Below are positions 1 through 11,436 of a stretch of DNA of 64,000 nucleotides, in pieces. Both the position numbers and the translations under genes were made by a program. The notes under the pieces were generated by a model, which had not been told where the DNA came from, ran no database searches, and saw nothing but the letters and a program-made list of their open reading frames with translations. Source of the stretch: Atherinomorus stipes (Eukaryota > Chordata > Actinopteri > Atheriniformes > Atherinidae). The stretch is from the NCBI GenBank assembly GCA_023101725.1, contig JALJCO010009080.1, positions 1 to 64,000 of the forward strand, read 5' to 3'. Position 1 is the stretch's first letter; each line of letters opens with the position of its first letter.

Positions 1-905
1 TTTAAAACAAAGATAGAAAGAAAAAGAGATTGCATGCTCGTCTGCCGTGCTTCCGTAGTGTCGTGAACTTGTAGCGCGCTTCGCAGTAGCTAGATGTGGC
101 ACTGTTTAAGCTATAACTATATACTAAAATGATGGATTACATTAGATGAGCTATATGGAGGAATATTGACAAGTTTTGTGGACTTTTATGGACCTTTTTG
201 TTTCAATCGCTGGTGAACTCCATTATATGAAAGTTTGGAGAAAATGAAAACCTGTCTGATCGCCGGCTGCATTTGAATTATTAAAGTGCTCCAGAGTCTT
301 GCTCAGCATGAGGGTGAGTAGAAAATGAACACACATCATTCTGTGGGTGTACTATTCCTTTTTAATCTATATTTTCAGCCTCAGTGAGAATTTACACAGG
401 CTAAAAATCTTGAAAGTCCACAATGTTTTCACAACTAAAGTTCCTCCCACTGAGATCACATTTACAGTCCACCAGGACAAACTGACCTCTGCAGGTCACA
501 TGGATCCATCACTGGTTTTATGGTCAGAAAACACTGATGAGAACATTTACATGCTGGTTAGATCCTTTTACTGACAAGAGATTATCACAACAAATAGTTT
601 TTATAGAAATAAAAATATAAATCGACGAGATTTCATGAACTTGTCTATTACAGAACACAGTACAGTGATGGAAACTGATCATAAAGATAATCAGAAATAC
701 GAATCATGAAAAGTTAGAATAAGCTACATGATTTTATCCAGAAGCTCCAAAACAGACTGAACTCTGTAATAAAGTGACGTGTGCATGTTGTCATGTCTGT
801 TAAATGATGATAAATTAAACAAATGTAATGATAAAGCCCGTGCAGGTCTAGAGCTCCCTCTGCAGATGATTAAAGATGATGCCTTCAGGTCTGTTGGACC
901 AGGTG
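1..905. other. Unassigned left edge
   Basis: I find no V segment, RSS, RNA gene or repeat with clear ends here. A plus-strand open stretch at about 377-571 follows a TTTTCAG acceptor-like site and has no recognisable domain. From about 750 the sequence matches 8100-8200 and 12590-12690, which marks the left edge of the duplicated V unit. Confidence 0.5.
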
Positions 906-942
906 GGTTTTTGTTCAGCTTTCATGTGTTTGCATCACTGTG

Positions 943-1420
943 TTTACTCACAGCACAGAAATACACTCCCGCTGTCTTCAGGCTGCAGATCCGTTACTGT
1001 CAGAGATCCAGTCTGAGCATCTTTCTTCTCTGCTGGGAATTTCTCCTCTGTGAAGTTATTTGCATATTTATGTGGAGGATTTGTTGTAGTAAAAACTATT
1101 TCCTTCATTCCCTCCCCAGGAAGCTGTTGGTACCAGTACATCTGGTAGTAAGAAACATCCTTCTTATGGTTACAGTCCATGGTTGCTCTCTCCCCTTCTT
1201 CCTCCACAGTATGGTGGTCTGGTTAACATCACTTCCATCAGTCAGACCTGTGTGGACAACAGTCAAAGTTACCATCAGTAAATATCTTGCTAGTTTCTAG
1301 TTCCACAGATGTTTTCATCTTCTAGTTGCTGAAATCAATCAGCTGATGTTGCAGTTGTTTACCTTTCATCCAGAGTACAAACAGCAACAAGCTGAGGAGA
1401 CCATGTCTGATAGCAGTCAT
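943..1420 (-). pseudogene. TRBV: T-cell receptor V segment, class I, frameshifted
   Basis: Two-exon V segment. The leader is 1420-1363 (MTAIRHGLLSLLLFVLWMK, GT donor). The V exon is 1247-943, starting GLTDGSDVNQ after a CAG acceptor and keeping the FR2 motif MYWYQQLPG. It is broken twice relative to the sister segment at 18874-19351. A run of five Gs (coding strand) near 1190 has become four, shifting FR1. An extra base near 969 shifts the frame just before the YFC motif, giving SVFLCC. Its RSS (906-942) has a perfect CACAGTG heptamer and ACAAAAACC nonamer but a 21-bp spacer in place of 23. It is the first segment of the leftmost duplicated unit. The body is SDVN type, but the RSS resembles that of the V at 22967. 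Confidence 0.8.
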
Positions 1421-2287
1421 GTTCTAAACTAGTGAGAAACTCACTTATCTATCAGTAGTTCCACAGAGATGAAGACATGCAGGCAGGTGTGGCGCTGCAG
1501 GCTGTCATGTTCTCTGATCATGTGGACCAATCACAAGCTCACGTTTCTCATGTGTGATGAGCTGAACTGAAGTCAACTCAGATGTAAAACTGTGGAGGAT
1601 CATTCTTTATGTGACATGTGACAAAAGATGGAAAATAAAGAACAAACAAAAATTAAATAGAAATATTTTCCACAGAAATCTGAACTGTTTCATTTAATCT
1701 AAATATCTGAGCCACTGTTCAGATCTTTTTGTTTATTATATGAACAAAAGGAAATAATAAAAACATGCATTAAATCCAAATAACAAACAATTAGCTAAAT
1801 GAAAAACAATTTTTTAAATCTTTATTTTCTTGATCTTTTATTTGTTAAGATCATCTTTTTTTTTCTGTTTACTCTAAACCTTCCTCATCATTATGGTAAT
1901 AGTATGTTTGGTCATCATCTTCATCATGGTGACCTGTGTGAGTCGAACAGTTCAGGATGATGAACTCTTTCTGTCTCTCATCATTAAACATCAACAAAAT
2001 CTGACTGAAATATAAAAACATGAGAGGAAAGTTTCTGGAAGTTAAACTGAAGTTTTGATGATCTGAAATCCACAACAGAAAGTCTGATAATGTGTTAAGA
2101 TGATGATGATGACCACGTCCTGTTCTACTCCCAGAGTGTGTTACAGGTGTATTATAGAGCTGCAGGTGTGTGTGATGATGCACCCCCCCCTGCAGGACCT
2201 CACACATTCCTAAAGATAAAAACTGCAGCAAATGCAGCTCAACTGGACTCTGATTGAACTTGGTCTTCATTTAAATCAGACTGTTTG
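1421..2287. other. Spacer of duplicated V unit
   Basis: Intergenic DNA repeated at 8796-9668 in the sister unit. It includes the conserved 5' flank of the V leader (1421-1560) and an A/T-rich stretch. The long minus-strand open frame (1869-2270) is rich in GATGAT-type triplets and has no recognisable domain. Confidence 0.5.
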
Positions 2288-2395
2288 GTTGTAGTTAGTG
2301 ATGCTGCGTAAACAGCAGATCAGTGTTCTTCCTCCTGATGTCTTGTAGATGTCAGCTGGAGTCTGATAGACGTCGTCACTGAAAGAAGAAGCTGC
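2288..2395 (-). pseudogene. V-segment relic, FR1 only
   Basis: The minus strand reads SSFSDDVYQTPADIYKTSGG, clearly related to SSLSEQVHQTPADMICSPGG of the intact V at 10884-11436. It stops around CDR1, and no FR2, FR3, Cys104 or RSS follows. The motif CCLRSIT replaces the usual CSHTI. This is a dead fragment, duplicated with the unit (see 9670-9778). I infer it was truncated before the duplication. Confidence 0.65.
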
Positions 2396-2791
2396 TGACC
2401 AACCATGAAGCAGTTCAAGAAAATGGAAAATACTGGAGTCTAGTTCCAGATGAAAAGATGTATGAAACAAGCTGAAGTCAGGACAGTATTCTGCAGATGG
2501 AAATAAAAACTACGCTAAAGGTTTATGTTTACCTAAAAGAGGAAAACAGATCAACTGTCTGCATACCTCATTAATGTAGGAAAATTAGGATGTTTACAGT
2601 ATTTGTACTCATCATGTTTTCTCCTTATTTCCTAAACACACGTTGATAAAGCAGAATTCACCAAAGAAACTTCCAGTAAATAAAAACCTGCAAGTAAGAA
2701 ACAGCTGGAGGAAGATGTCAGCTGTGACTCAGAGATAAAAACATCAGTGATGAGGTTTCTGTACGGAGGATAAATGAAATGTTGCACTGTG

Positions 2792-3220
2792 GTAACTCGC
2801 TGCACAGAAGTACACTGCACTGCTGTTCAGACTGAGGTCTGGAACAGTTAAAGAGCAGATCTGGTCTCTGTTTGCATTTCCCTCCATCTTCTCTTTCACT
2901 CCAGCTTCAGGATAATCATTTTCCAAATACATGTATCCCAGGAGTTGCATCTGTCTGTTTTCTGCTTGTTTATACCAGAGGATAACGTCGTAGTTCTGGA
3001 TACGGTGAGAACAGCTGATTTTAGCTGTTCCTCCTGCATTTGCATGAATATATTGTGGATTCTGGTGGACTTTGTCACTGAGAGACGATCCTGTATTAAA
3101 AAGGAAGAAAATAGCATTATTTTTCAGCAAATTAACAAAGGAGTTAAAACCTGTATTTAAGATGTTTTTACCAGAAAGCAGCTCAGTGCTGAAAGCAAAT
3201 ATTAACAGTATAAAGTTCAT
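2792..3220 (-). CDS. TRBV: T-cell receptor V segment, class II (QYIH type), intact
   Basis: Germline variable segment that would join to a D/J segment to form the antigen-binding domain of a TCR chain at the T-cell surface. The leader is 3220-3172 (MNFILLIFAFSTELLS + G). The 81-bp intron happens to be open in frame. The V exon is 3090-2792, starting GSSLSDKVHQNP. Conserved residues visible are the FR1 Cys in ISCSHRI, WYKQ in FR2, LLGYM, and Cys104 in SSAVYFCAAS. The RSS follows directly: heptamer CACAGTG (2785-2791), 22-bp spacer, nonamer ACAGAAACC (2754-2762). No stop or frameshift. Near-identical sister at 10181-10609; the two differ mainly around CDR2. Confidence 0.85.
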
Positions 3221-3482
3221 GCTGTTGTGTTTAGTTGAGTGATAATTTGCTGTGACTGTGCAGCAGATGATCTGATCTCTCTGTTCTTAAAGCTTCTGTC
3301 AGGAAAATGAGCATGAGCTCTGTAAGTGGGCGTGATCACAGCAGAAAGCTAACTGATGATTACATTTGTCATTTACTGATTCATCTTTTCACAGGAAGTC
3401 AGACAGGTGCACGACCTGCTGGAGATGAAGAGCGATGATGATGAGGTTTTTGTAGTGAGGAGCAGAGATGTGAAGCACTGTG

Positions 3483-4047
3483 GTATCTAGCAGCACAGAA
3501 GTAAACTCCACTGCTGCTCACACTCACTGCTACTGATAACGTGCAGGTCTGGTCTTTGTTTGCGTTCCCGTTTATAATCACATTCAGATCAGGCTCTGGG
3601 TATCCAAACATCATATTCATGTATCCCAGATACTGCATCTGACGGCCGGTTTGTTTGTACCAGAGGATTTTATCATAACCATCAATGGTGTGTGAACAGT
3701 TGATGACGGCTGCTCCTTCAGGGCTGCAGATCATATCAGCTGGAGTCTGATGGACTTGCTCACTGAGAGAAGATCCTGCTGAGAAGATCCCCAACATACA
3801 AGATGAATCATTATCAACCTGCATGAAGTCAGACTGGGTGTGAAGAGCCAGAATGAAACATGACAGAGACGTGAAGAAAAGATGGAGACATATTTGGGGA
3901 GAAACACAAGTTTTTCTCTGGTTTCACAATCTGTAAAATAACTGTAAATACATGAACAAAGAAGATGTTTTTACCTGAAATCAGCCCAATATTGAAGCTT
4001 ATACAGATGAAGATGAGGATGATGAGTTTTCTGGTTGAATCTAACAT
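3483..4047 (-). CDS. TRBV: T-cell receptor V segment, class II (ADM type), intact
   Basis: The leader is 4047-3975 (starts MLDSTRKLIILIF, 24 codons + 1 nt). After a 199-bp intron the V exon is 3775-3483. It starts GSSLSEQVHQTPADM and carries INCSHTI, ILWYKQ, YLGYM and Cys104 in SSGVYFCAAR. RSS: CACAGTG (3476-3482), 22-bp spacer, perfect nonamer ACAAAAACC (3445-3453). A CRE-like TGACGTGA lies at 4152-4159, about 105 bp upstream of the ATG. The same site is kept at 11541-11548 before the sister V and lost before the hybrid pseudogene at 7350, so it may be promoter sequence (inference). Confidence 0.85.
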
Positions 4048-4719
4048 GATTGCAGCTGAAAATGTGTTTAATAACAGTCCATGCAGGTATGCTGCATATT
4101 TCTGTCTCTGTCTGAGGAAACCTTCCTGCAGGAAACTCACCACCTTCAAGATGACGTGAGACTTTGTTCCTCCTCATAAACATTAAAGCCAACCTGCTGC
4201 ACCACTGCTTTGGGGAGAATACACTGCCATCTGCTGAGGGGAAAATAAGATTAGAGCTTTTTGCAACATAAAACAGGAATTTAATTTACACAAATTACTG
4301 TTTAAATTCATATTTTAATTTCTCTCCACTGGTCTCTGAATGTCGGAGTAATGTAGGAAACTTTGTGCAACATTTGCAAAACCTAATTAAAATATATCAA
4401 TCAGAAAATCTGTTTGGGCAACAACATGCTATGAGGGTACTAAAATGCCAAGCTTTTTCTTACTTTTCTATACTATTCATTAAGTGGAAAGAGGAACAAA
4501 CAGGCAATAAATACATTAGAAGAAGTTTTCTTTCAACAACAACAATTTCAACAAGTTTTATTTCAACAAACAGCCACAAATGGTTTATCAATTAGTGTTG
4601 TAGAGATTAGCAACAGTTTTGTATTTATGTGTGTTCCTGTTTTGGGTACAGAACAACTCTCTTTTCTCTCTCTCTCTTTTTTTTTTTTTTTTACAAAGCA
4701 CAGTCTGTTTATTCTGTAG

Positions 4720-4926
4720 GCAGGGGTGGACAACTTGGGTCCTCGAGGGCGGCATCCTGTAGGTATTACAAATTTCCCTGCTGCAGCACACCTGACTCTA
4801 ATCAATAGGTAATGTGTGCAGAGCTGGATGTGAAGCTCTACGCAAGTACCAAGGTGTGTTGACACGGGGAAACCCTGAACCTACCTGCAGGATGCCGCGC
4901 CCTCGGTACGGGGTTGCCCACCCTCC
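4720..4926. mobile_element. Palindromic MITE (hAT-like ends)
   Basis: The left end CAGGGGTGGACAACTTGGG and the right end (reverse complement) form a long imperfect terminal inverted repeat that includes GGCATCCTG in both arms. No coding capacity. It sits where unit copy 1 departs from its sisters. A clear target duplication was not found. Confidence 0.6.
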
Positions 4927-5250
4927 CTTTATGGATCCTCATGTGAAACAAGATGGGCGTCACATTTTTGGCATTGGCTTTCGGGTGTACCACCATATGC
5001 ATTTATAGAGGAGGGCGGTTGTAGTGTTATTGGTGTAGTGAGTGCTGGAGAAGACTCACTACACCTATTCTGGTCCCTGATGTGTGTCTGGTGCCACAGC
5101 CCACTGGATGGTCATGGATGAAAAGAAGGGGAGATACAAGGTACGAGTATGCAAAAAGCTACACCTGAAGCCAAGTACCAAAAAATGAGACGCCCACCTC
5201 TGTTTCACCTCCACCAGCAACTGCTTCATGAGGTTCAATCCTCCTGTTAG

Positions 5251-5480
5251 ACAGGTGTGCCCAGGTCCAGTCCTCCAGAGCTACTATCCTGCACACTTTG
5301 GTTGCATCCCTTCTCCGTCACACCTGAATCAAATGAATGCTCGTTCCAGCCTCTACAGAGCTGGATGACACGTGCATGAGGGGATTAGCCGTTTGATTCG
5401 GGTGTGGTGGGACGGGTGTGTTCTATAAACTACAGGATAGTCGCTCTTGTGGACTGGACTTGGGCACTCCTGCTGTGGAC
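5251..5480. mobile_element. Palindromic MITE (hAT-like ends)
   Basis: Terminal inverted repeats of roughly 45 bp. The left arm ACAGGTGTGCCCAGGTCCAG pairs with the reverse complement of the right arm ending GACTTGGGCACTCCTGCTG. No open frame. A similar low-copy fish repeat style recurs near 44.85 and 52.7 kb. Confidence 0.6.
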
Positions 5481-6124
5481 ATCATCATCTTCATTTTCCT
5501 CTTCATCCACAGACTCAGTGTCTTCAACCAGTAAGCATAAAATTTGAATATGTCTGAGGAATGAGCCTGACCGCTTAATCGTGTTCCTGACACCCATAAC
5601 ATGTTTGTGTTTCCATTTCCTGTGAGTTATAGAAGATAGTACAGCAAAAGAATTGATTATGTTGATAACTATGCATCCCTACACATCTCCATCCATGAGC
5701 ATGTTATAGTTCAGACAAAAGTGGACTAACTGCACAATGTTGCCCTCGGCAACGAATGAAAAACTGACATTTTAGTATGTAAATGAAGACGAAAAGAGTC
5801 TTTACTCATTCAAATATGCTTCTGCTCTTATTCATGCACATCTGGGATGTGCATGAATATGTTAAAAAGTTAAATTACTCTTATATGTTAAAAAGTTAAA
5901 TTACTCTTATTATCAGCAGGCAGTGTGTCCAAGTTGGCTGTGGTCCCAAAAAGGACTGTTTCACCACAAAACAAAGGGTCAAAGCCACCCCAGCTCAAAT
6001 CCAATTGGTCACAGACTTATTATCAGACTTTTAATGTGATGTTTTACTTTAAAAAATTCAAAGGGGCGGTGTGTGGGCCAAAATAGTGGTTTATTGCCTG
6101 AGGGCAACACCATGCCATAGAGGG
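5481..6124. other. Intergenic, nothing recognised
   Basis: AT-rich intergenic DNA with a short direct repeat (a 25-bp unit at about 5873-5909). I see no gene, RSS or RNA. Confidence 0.4.
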
Positions 6125-6128
6125 TTAA

Positions 6129-6585
6129 AGGGACTTGAGGCAAGATTAAGAAACGAAACTCACGACTGCTGCTTCAGGTAACTGCAGCCACGAGCCAAGC
6201 CGTCACGGGAGCACAAACTGGAGCTATAATGTTGTTCACTAACCTTTTTCTCCATAGTTACACTTTTTAGTGTCTTTCAGTTGATCTGGATCATTTTCTG
6301 ACGGCGAAAGAATCCAAAACTATCGCTTACAGTGTTTGAATTTACTGCGACCGTCTTCTTCCTGTATCAAAACTGCAGATGTTGTGTCATTTGACGTCAC
6401 ATCTGCAGGGCAGCGTGGGAAATTTGGACACCGAATTGCAGCGCATTTTGCAGCACACAGCCTGTTCAAGGCAACAGAGAGAAACGTGGGTGGAAACGTT
6501 ATTTTTGGTATTTAGCGCTTCATCACCCATTAGTATGAAAAAAAAGGACATGCATGTTTTTTTTTAATTCCTGCCTCTAGTCCCT
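6129..6585. mobile_element. piggyBac-like MITE with TTAA target site
   Basis: 457-bp element bounded by TTAA on both sides (6125-6128 and 6586-6589). Its inverted ends read AGGGACTTGAGGCA on the left and AGGGACTAGAGGCAG on the right after reverse complementing. TTAA duplication is the hallmark of piggyBac-type insertion. No transposase frame. It lies directly before a partial V unit that starts at about 6590. Confidence 0.65.
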
Positions 6586-6739
6586 TTAAGCATAAGTCAA
6601 GGGAAACTTCCAATAAACAAAAACTTGCAGGGAAGAAACAGTTAAAATGCAGCTGGAGGAAGATGTCAGCTGTGACTCAGAGATAAAAACATCAGTGATG
6701 AGGTTTCTGTACGGAGGATAAATGAAATGTTGCACTGTG

Positions 6740-7350
6740 GTAACTCGCTGCACAGAAGTACACTGCACTGCTGTTCAGACTGAGGTCTGGAACAGTTAAA
6801 GAGCAGATCTGGTCTCTGTTTGCATTTCCCTCCATCTTCTCCTTCACTCGGGGCCCAGGATTAATGTTGTCAAAATACATGTTCTAGGAGGTGCTTTATG
6901 GCTGATGGTTTGTTTGTACCAGAGGATTTTGTCATAATTGGGTTGTGCGGGGCTCTGGATGTTTCTGCCATATAAATGAGCTAGCGTCTGAGGCATTTAA
7001 TCGTGTGTGAACAGTTGATGACGGCTGCTCCTTCAGGGCTGCAGATCATATCAGCTGGAGTCTGATGGACTTGCTCACTGAGAGAAGAACCTGCTGAGAA
7101 GATCCCAACATTCAAGATGAATCAATACAAACCTGCATGAAGTCAGACTGGGTGTGAAGAGCCAGAATGAAACATGACAGAGACGTGAAGAATAGTTGGA
7201 GACATATTTGGGGAGAAACACAAGTTTCACAATCTGTAAAATAACTGTAAATACATGAACAAAGAAGATGTTTTTACCTGAAATCAGCCCAATATTGAAG
7301 CTTATACAGATGAAGATGAGGGTGATGAGTTTTCTGGTTGAATCAAACAT
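6740..7350 (-). pseudogene. TRBV: Hybrid V segment (ADM-type front, QYIH-type back)
   Basis: The leader is 7350-7278 (MFDSTRKLITLIF..., ADM type). The V exon is 7090-6740. It begins as the ADM type (SSLSEQVHQTPADM), then is scrambled with stops through CDR1-FR2 (an extra block before a WYKQ-like remnant). It ends as the QYIH type (KMEGNANRDQ ... SSAVYFCAAS) with the QYIH-type nonamer. RSS: CACAGTG 6733-6739, 22-bp spacer, ACAGAAACC 6702-6710. The pattern fits deletion by unequal crossing-over between neighbouring V genes arranged as at 2792-4047. Not functional because of the in-frame stops. Confidence 0.8.
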
Positions 7351-7841
7351 GATTGCAGCTGAAAATATGTTTAATAACAGTCCATGCAGGTATGCTGCAT
7401 ATTTCTATCTCTGTCTGAGGAAACCTTCCTGCAGGAAACTCACCACCTTTCAGATGATGAGAGACTTTGTTTCTCCTCTTAAACATTAAAGCCAACCTGC
7501 TGCACCACTGCTTTGGGGAGAATACACTGCCATCTGCTGAGGGCAAAATAAGATTAAAGCTTTTTGCAACATAAAACAGGATTTTCATTTATATTTTTAT
7601 CCCAAGTTTAATTCTATCTTGAATATGAAAGTAAAATAATAAAACTTGACAGGATGAATCCTAATGAACTTTTAGTATTATTTGGGACAGAGTTGGTCAT
7701 GTAAAACTTTCTTGATGACAAACATCATGATCTGGATTGAATACTAAGCTGCAGTGATGTAGTTTGAAGTTGAGTTCAGCATGTGTTAAATCATAATAGT
7801 AGAAAATCTAAATAGTAAAATCTAAATTTCCATCTGTGTTT

Positions 7842-8100
7842 TACAGGAGGATGAAGCAGGCTGGCCTGAGCTGGCTTTTCTATCATGTTGTGGTGGAGAA
7901 CATGCTGAAATCCCCTGGGACAGTCTGGTACGGTGACTGGTCGGAAGATGACCAGAAGATGCTGCAAAAGCTGCTCAAACCTGCTTAAATAATGACTGAC
8001 AGCTGCTTATTTTCTTTGCATGTGTTTTTCATGTTAAATGACCTTTGATGAGTCTGTCATATTTAAGAGACTTTGTAGCAGTTTTCTGTTTAATAAACAC
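7842..8100 (+). other. Unrecognised plus-strand terminal exon, copy 1
   Basis: After a polypyrimidine tract and TTTTACAG acceptor-like site, an open frame starting near RMKQAGLSWLFYHVV runs to LKPA and a stop at about 7988. An AATAAA signal lies near 8091. The frame includes WYGDWSEDDQ. It is repeated with the same frame at 12318-12460, so the duplicated unit carries it. It is on the strand opposite to all V segments. I do not recognise the protein. It could be the last exon of a passenger gene copied with the V unit, or a decayed retrocopy. Confidence 0.4.
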
Positions 8101-8318
8101 ATGAATGCAACATGTCAGATGCTGACAAAAGACTGAACTCTGTAATAAAGTGACGTGTGCATGTTGTCATGTCTGTTAAATGATGATAAATTAAACAAAT
8201 GTAATGATAAAGTCTGCAGGTCTAGAGCTCCCTCTGCAGATGATTAAAGATGATGCCTTCAGGTCTGTGGGACCAGGTGGGTTTTTGTGCAGCTCTTTAA
8301 AGCACCTGCATCACTGTG

Positions 8319-8795
8319 TTGACTCACAGCACAGAAATACACTCCGCTGTCTTCAGGCTGCAGATCCGTTACTGTCAGAGATCCAGTCTGAGCATCTTTC
8401 CTCTCTGCTGGGAATTTCTCCTTCCTAAAGTCGTTTGCATATTTATGTGGAGGAGTTGTTGTAGTAAAAACTATTTCCTTCATTCCCTCCCCAGGCAGCT
8501 GTCTGTACCAGTACATCTGGAAAAAGTCAGCACCCTTCTTATGGTTACAGTCCATGGTTGCTCTCTCCCCTTCTTCCTCCACAGTATGGTGGTCTGGTTA
8601 ACATCACTTCCATCAGTCAGACCTGTGTGGACAACAGTCAAAGTTACCATCAGTAAATATCTTGCTAGTTTCTAGTTCCACAGATGTTTTCATCTTCTAG
8701 TTGCTGAAATCAATCAGCTGATGTTGCAGTTGTTTACCTTTCATCCAGAGTACAAACAGCAACAAGCTGAGGAGACCATGTCTGATAGCAGTCAT
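8319..8795 (-). pseudogene. TRBV: T-cell receptor V segment, class I, frameshifted
   Basis: The leader is 8795-8738 (MTAIRHGLLS...). The V exon is 8622-8319. FR1 has the same one-base loss in the homopolymer (four Gs for five, near 8568) as the V at 943-1420, so GLTDGSDVNQ goes out of frame before the first Cys. The rest is clean: MYWYRQLPG, IVFTTT, DSGVYFCAVS. RSS is perfect: CACAGTG 8312-8318, 23-bp spacer, ACAAAAACC 8280-8288. A single-base homopolymer change is also a classic assembly error, so the gene may be intact in the animal. Confidence 0.75.
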
Positions 8796-9669
8796 GTTCT
8801 AAACTAGTTAGAAACTCACTTATCTATCAGTAGTTCCACAGAGATGAAGACATGCAGGCAGGTGTAGCGCTGCAGGCTGTCATGTTCTCTGATCATGTGG
8901 ACCAATCACAAGCTCACGTTTCTCATGTGTGATGAGCTGAACTGAAGTCAACTCAGATGTAAAACTGTGGAGGATCATTCTTTATGTGAAATGTGACAAA
9001 AGATGGAAAATAAAGAACAAACAAAAATGAAATAGAAATCTTTTCCACAGAAATCTGAACTGTTTCATTTAATCTAAATATCTGAGCCACTGTTCAGATC
9101 TTTTTTGTTTATAATATGAACAAAAGGAAATAATAAAAACATGCATTAAAGACAAATAACAAACAATTAGCTAAAAGAAAAACAGTTATTTTGTCTTTAT
9201 TTTCCTGATCTTTGATTTGTTAAAATCATCCTTGTTTCTGTTTCCTCTAAACCTTCCTCATCATTATGGTAATAGTATGTTTGGTCATCATCTTCATCAT
9301 GGTGACCTGTGTGAGTCGAACAGTTCAGGATGATGAACTCTTTCTGTCTCTCATCATTAAACATCAACAAAATCTGAATGAAATATAAAAACATGAGAGG
9401 AAAGTTTCTGGAAGTTAAACTGAAGTTTAATGATCTGAAATCCACAACAGAAAGTCTGATAATGTGTTAAGATGATGATGATGATGATGATGATGTCCAT
9501 GTCCTGTTCCACTCCCAGAGTGTGTTACAGGTGTATTATAGAGCTGCAGGTGTGTGTGATGATGCAGCCCCCCCCCCCCTGCAGGACTTCACACATTCCT
9601 AAAGATAAAAACTGCAGCAAATGCAGCTCAACTGGACTCTGATTGAACTTGGTCTTCATTTAAATCAGA
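8796..9669. other. Spacer of duplicated V unit
   Basis: Paralogue of 1421-2287. It contains an expanded GATGAT triplet run near 9470 and a poly-C run near 9570 that differ in length from the sister copy. No gene seen. Confidence 0.5.
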
Positions 9670-9778
9670 CTGTTTGGTTCTAGTTAGTGATGCTGCGTAA
9701 ACAGCAGATCAGTGTTCTTCCTCCTGATGTCTTGTAGATGTCAGCTGGAGTCTGACAGACGTCGTCACTGAAAGAAGA
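9670..9778 (-). pseudogene. V-segment relic, FR1 only (sister copy)
   Basis: Paralogue of the fragment at 2288-2395. It reads SSFSDDVCQTPADIYKTSGG and then diverges. A GTTTCTTC acceptor-side context as in intact V exons is visible. No FR2-FR3 or RSS. Non-functional. Confidence 0.6.
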
Positions 9779-10180
9779 ACCTGCTGACCAACCATGAAGC
9801 AGTTACAGAAAATGGAAAATACTGGAGTCTAGTTCCAGATGAAAAGATGTATGAAACAAGCTGAAGTCAGGACAGTATTCTGCAGATGGAAATAAAAACT
9901 ACGCTAAAGGTTTATGTTTACCTAAAAGAGGAAAACAGATAAACTGTCTGCATACCTCATTAATGTAGGAAAATTAGGATGTTTACAGTATTTGTTCTCA
10001 TCATGTTTTCTCCTTATTTCCTAAACACACTTTGATAAAGCAGAATCCACCAAAGAAACTTCCAGTAAATAAAAACCTGCAAGTAAGAAACAGCTGGAGG
10101 AAGATGTCAGCTGTGACTCAGAGATAAAAACATCAGTGATGAGGTTTCTGTACGGAGGATAAATGAAATGTTGCACTGTG

Positions 10181-10609
10181 GTAACTCGCTGCACAGAAGT
10201 ACACTGCACTGCTGTTCAGACTGAGGTCTGGAACAGTTAAAGAGCAGATCTGGTCTCTGTTTGCATTTCCCTCCATCTTCTCTTTCACTCCAGCTTCAGG
10301 ATAATCCTGCTCCATCAGCATGTATCCCAGGAGTTGCATCTCTCTGTTTTCTGCTTGTTTATACCAGAGGATAACGTTGTAGTTCTGGATACGGTGAGAA
10401 CAGCTGATTTTAGCTGTTCCTCCTGCATTTGCATGAATATATTGTGGATTCTGGTGGACTTTGTCACTGAGAGACGATCCTGTATTAAAAAGGAAGAAAA
10501 TAGAATTATTTTTCAGCAAATTAACAAAGGAGTTAAAACCTGTTTTAAAGATGTTTTTACCAGAAAGCAGCTCAGTGCTGAAAGCAAATATTAACAGTAT
10601 AAAGTTCAT
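10181..10609 (-). CDS. TRBV: T-cell receptor V segment, class II (QYIH type), intact
   Basis: The leader is 10609-10561 (MNFILLIFAF...). The V exon is 10479-10181, starting GSSLSDKVHQNP. It has WYKQ, LLGYM, and SSAVYFCAAS with Cys104. RSS: CACAGTG 10174-10180, 22-bp spacer, ACAGAAACC 10143-10151. It differs from the V at 2792 mainly around CDR2 (LMEQDYPEA against YLENDYPEA) and at a few FR2 residues. CDR2 is where divergence between duplicates would matter for binding (inference). Confidence 0.85.
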
Positions 10610-10883
10610 GCTGTTGTGTTTAGTTGAGTGATAATTTGCTGTGACTGTGCAGCAGATTCTCAGCAGATGATCTGATCTCTCTGTTCTTAAAGCTTCCTGT
10701 CAGGAAAATGAGCATGAGCTCTGTAAGTGGGCGTGATCACAGCAGAAAGCTAACTGATGATTACATTTGTCATTTACTGATTCATCTTTTCACAGGAAGT
10801 CAGACAGGTGCACGAGCTGCTGGAGATGAAGAGCGATGATGAGGAGGTTTTTGTAGTGAGGAGCAGAGATGTGAAGCACTGTG

Positions 10884-11436
10884 GTATCTAGCAGCACAGA
10901 AGTAAACTCCACTGCTGCTCACACTCACTGCTGCTGATAACGTGCAGGTCTGGTCTTTGTTTGCGTTCCCGGTTATCGTCACATTCACGTCAGGTTCTGG
11001 GTATCCATTCATGACATTCATGTATCCCAGATACTGCATCTGACGGCTGGATTGTTTGTACCAGAGGATATTGTCATAAGTATCAATGGTGTGTGAACAG
11101 TTGATGACGGCTGCTCCTCCAGGGCTGCAGATCATATCAGCTGGAGTCTGATGGACTTGCTCACTGAGAGAAGAACCTGCTGAGAAGATCCCAACATACA
11201 AGATGAATCATTATAAACCTGCATGAAGTCAGACTGGGTGTGAAGAGCCAGAATGAAACATGACAGAGACGTGAAGAAGAGATGGAGACATATTTGGGGA
11301 GAAACACAAGTTTCACAATCTGTAAAATAACTGTAAATACATGAACAAAGAAGATGTTTTTACCTGAAATCAGCCCAATATTGAAGCTTATACAGATGAA
11401 GATGAGGATGATGAGTTTTCTGGTTGAATCAAACAT
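10884..11436 (-). CDS. TRBV: T-cell receptor V segment, class II (ADM type), intact
   Basis: The leader is 11436-11364 (MFDSTRKLIILIF..., 24 codons + 1 nt). The V exon is 11176-10884. It starts GSSLSEQVHQTPADM and has ILWYKQ, YLGYMN and SSGVYFCAAR. RSS: CACAGTG 10877-10883, 22-bp spacer, ACAAAAACC 10846-10854. CRE-like TGACGTGA at 11541-11548 upstream. Close paralogue of 3483-4047, with changes in CDR1 (DTYDN against DGYDK) and CDR2. Confidence 0.85.

Noticed and set aside
779..1300. Plus-strand 173-residue open frame across the V exon
   Set aside because: It is the antisense shadow of the V pseudogene. Similar shadows occur opposite every V segment.
1875..2010. Plus-strand hydrophobic stretch (TFLIIMVIVCLVIIFIMV) followed by a tail-like peptide, suggesting a transmembrane exon
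   Set aside because: It begins right after an in-frame stop, has no AG acceptor, and comes from ATC/TTC triplet-rich DNA. The hydrophobicity is a by-product of composition.
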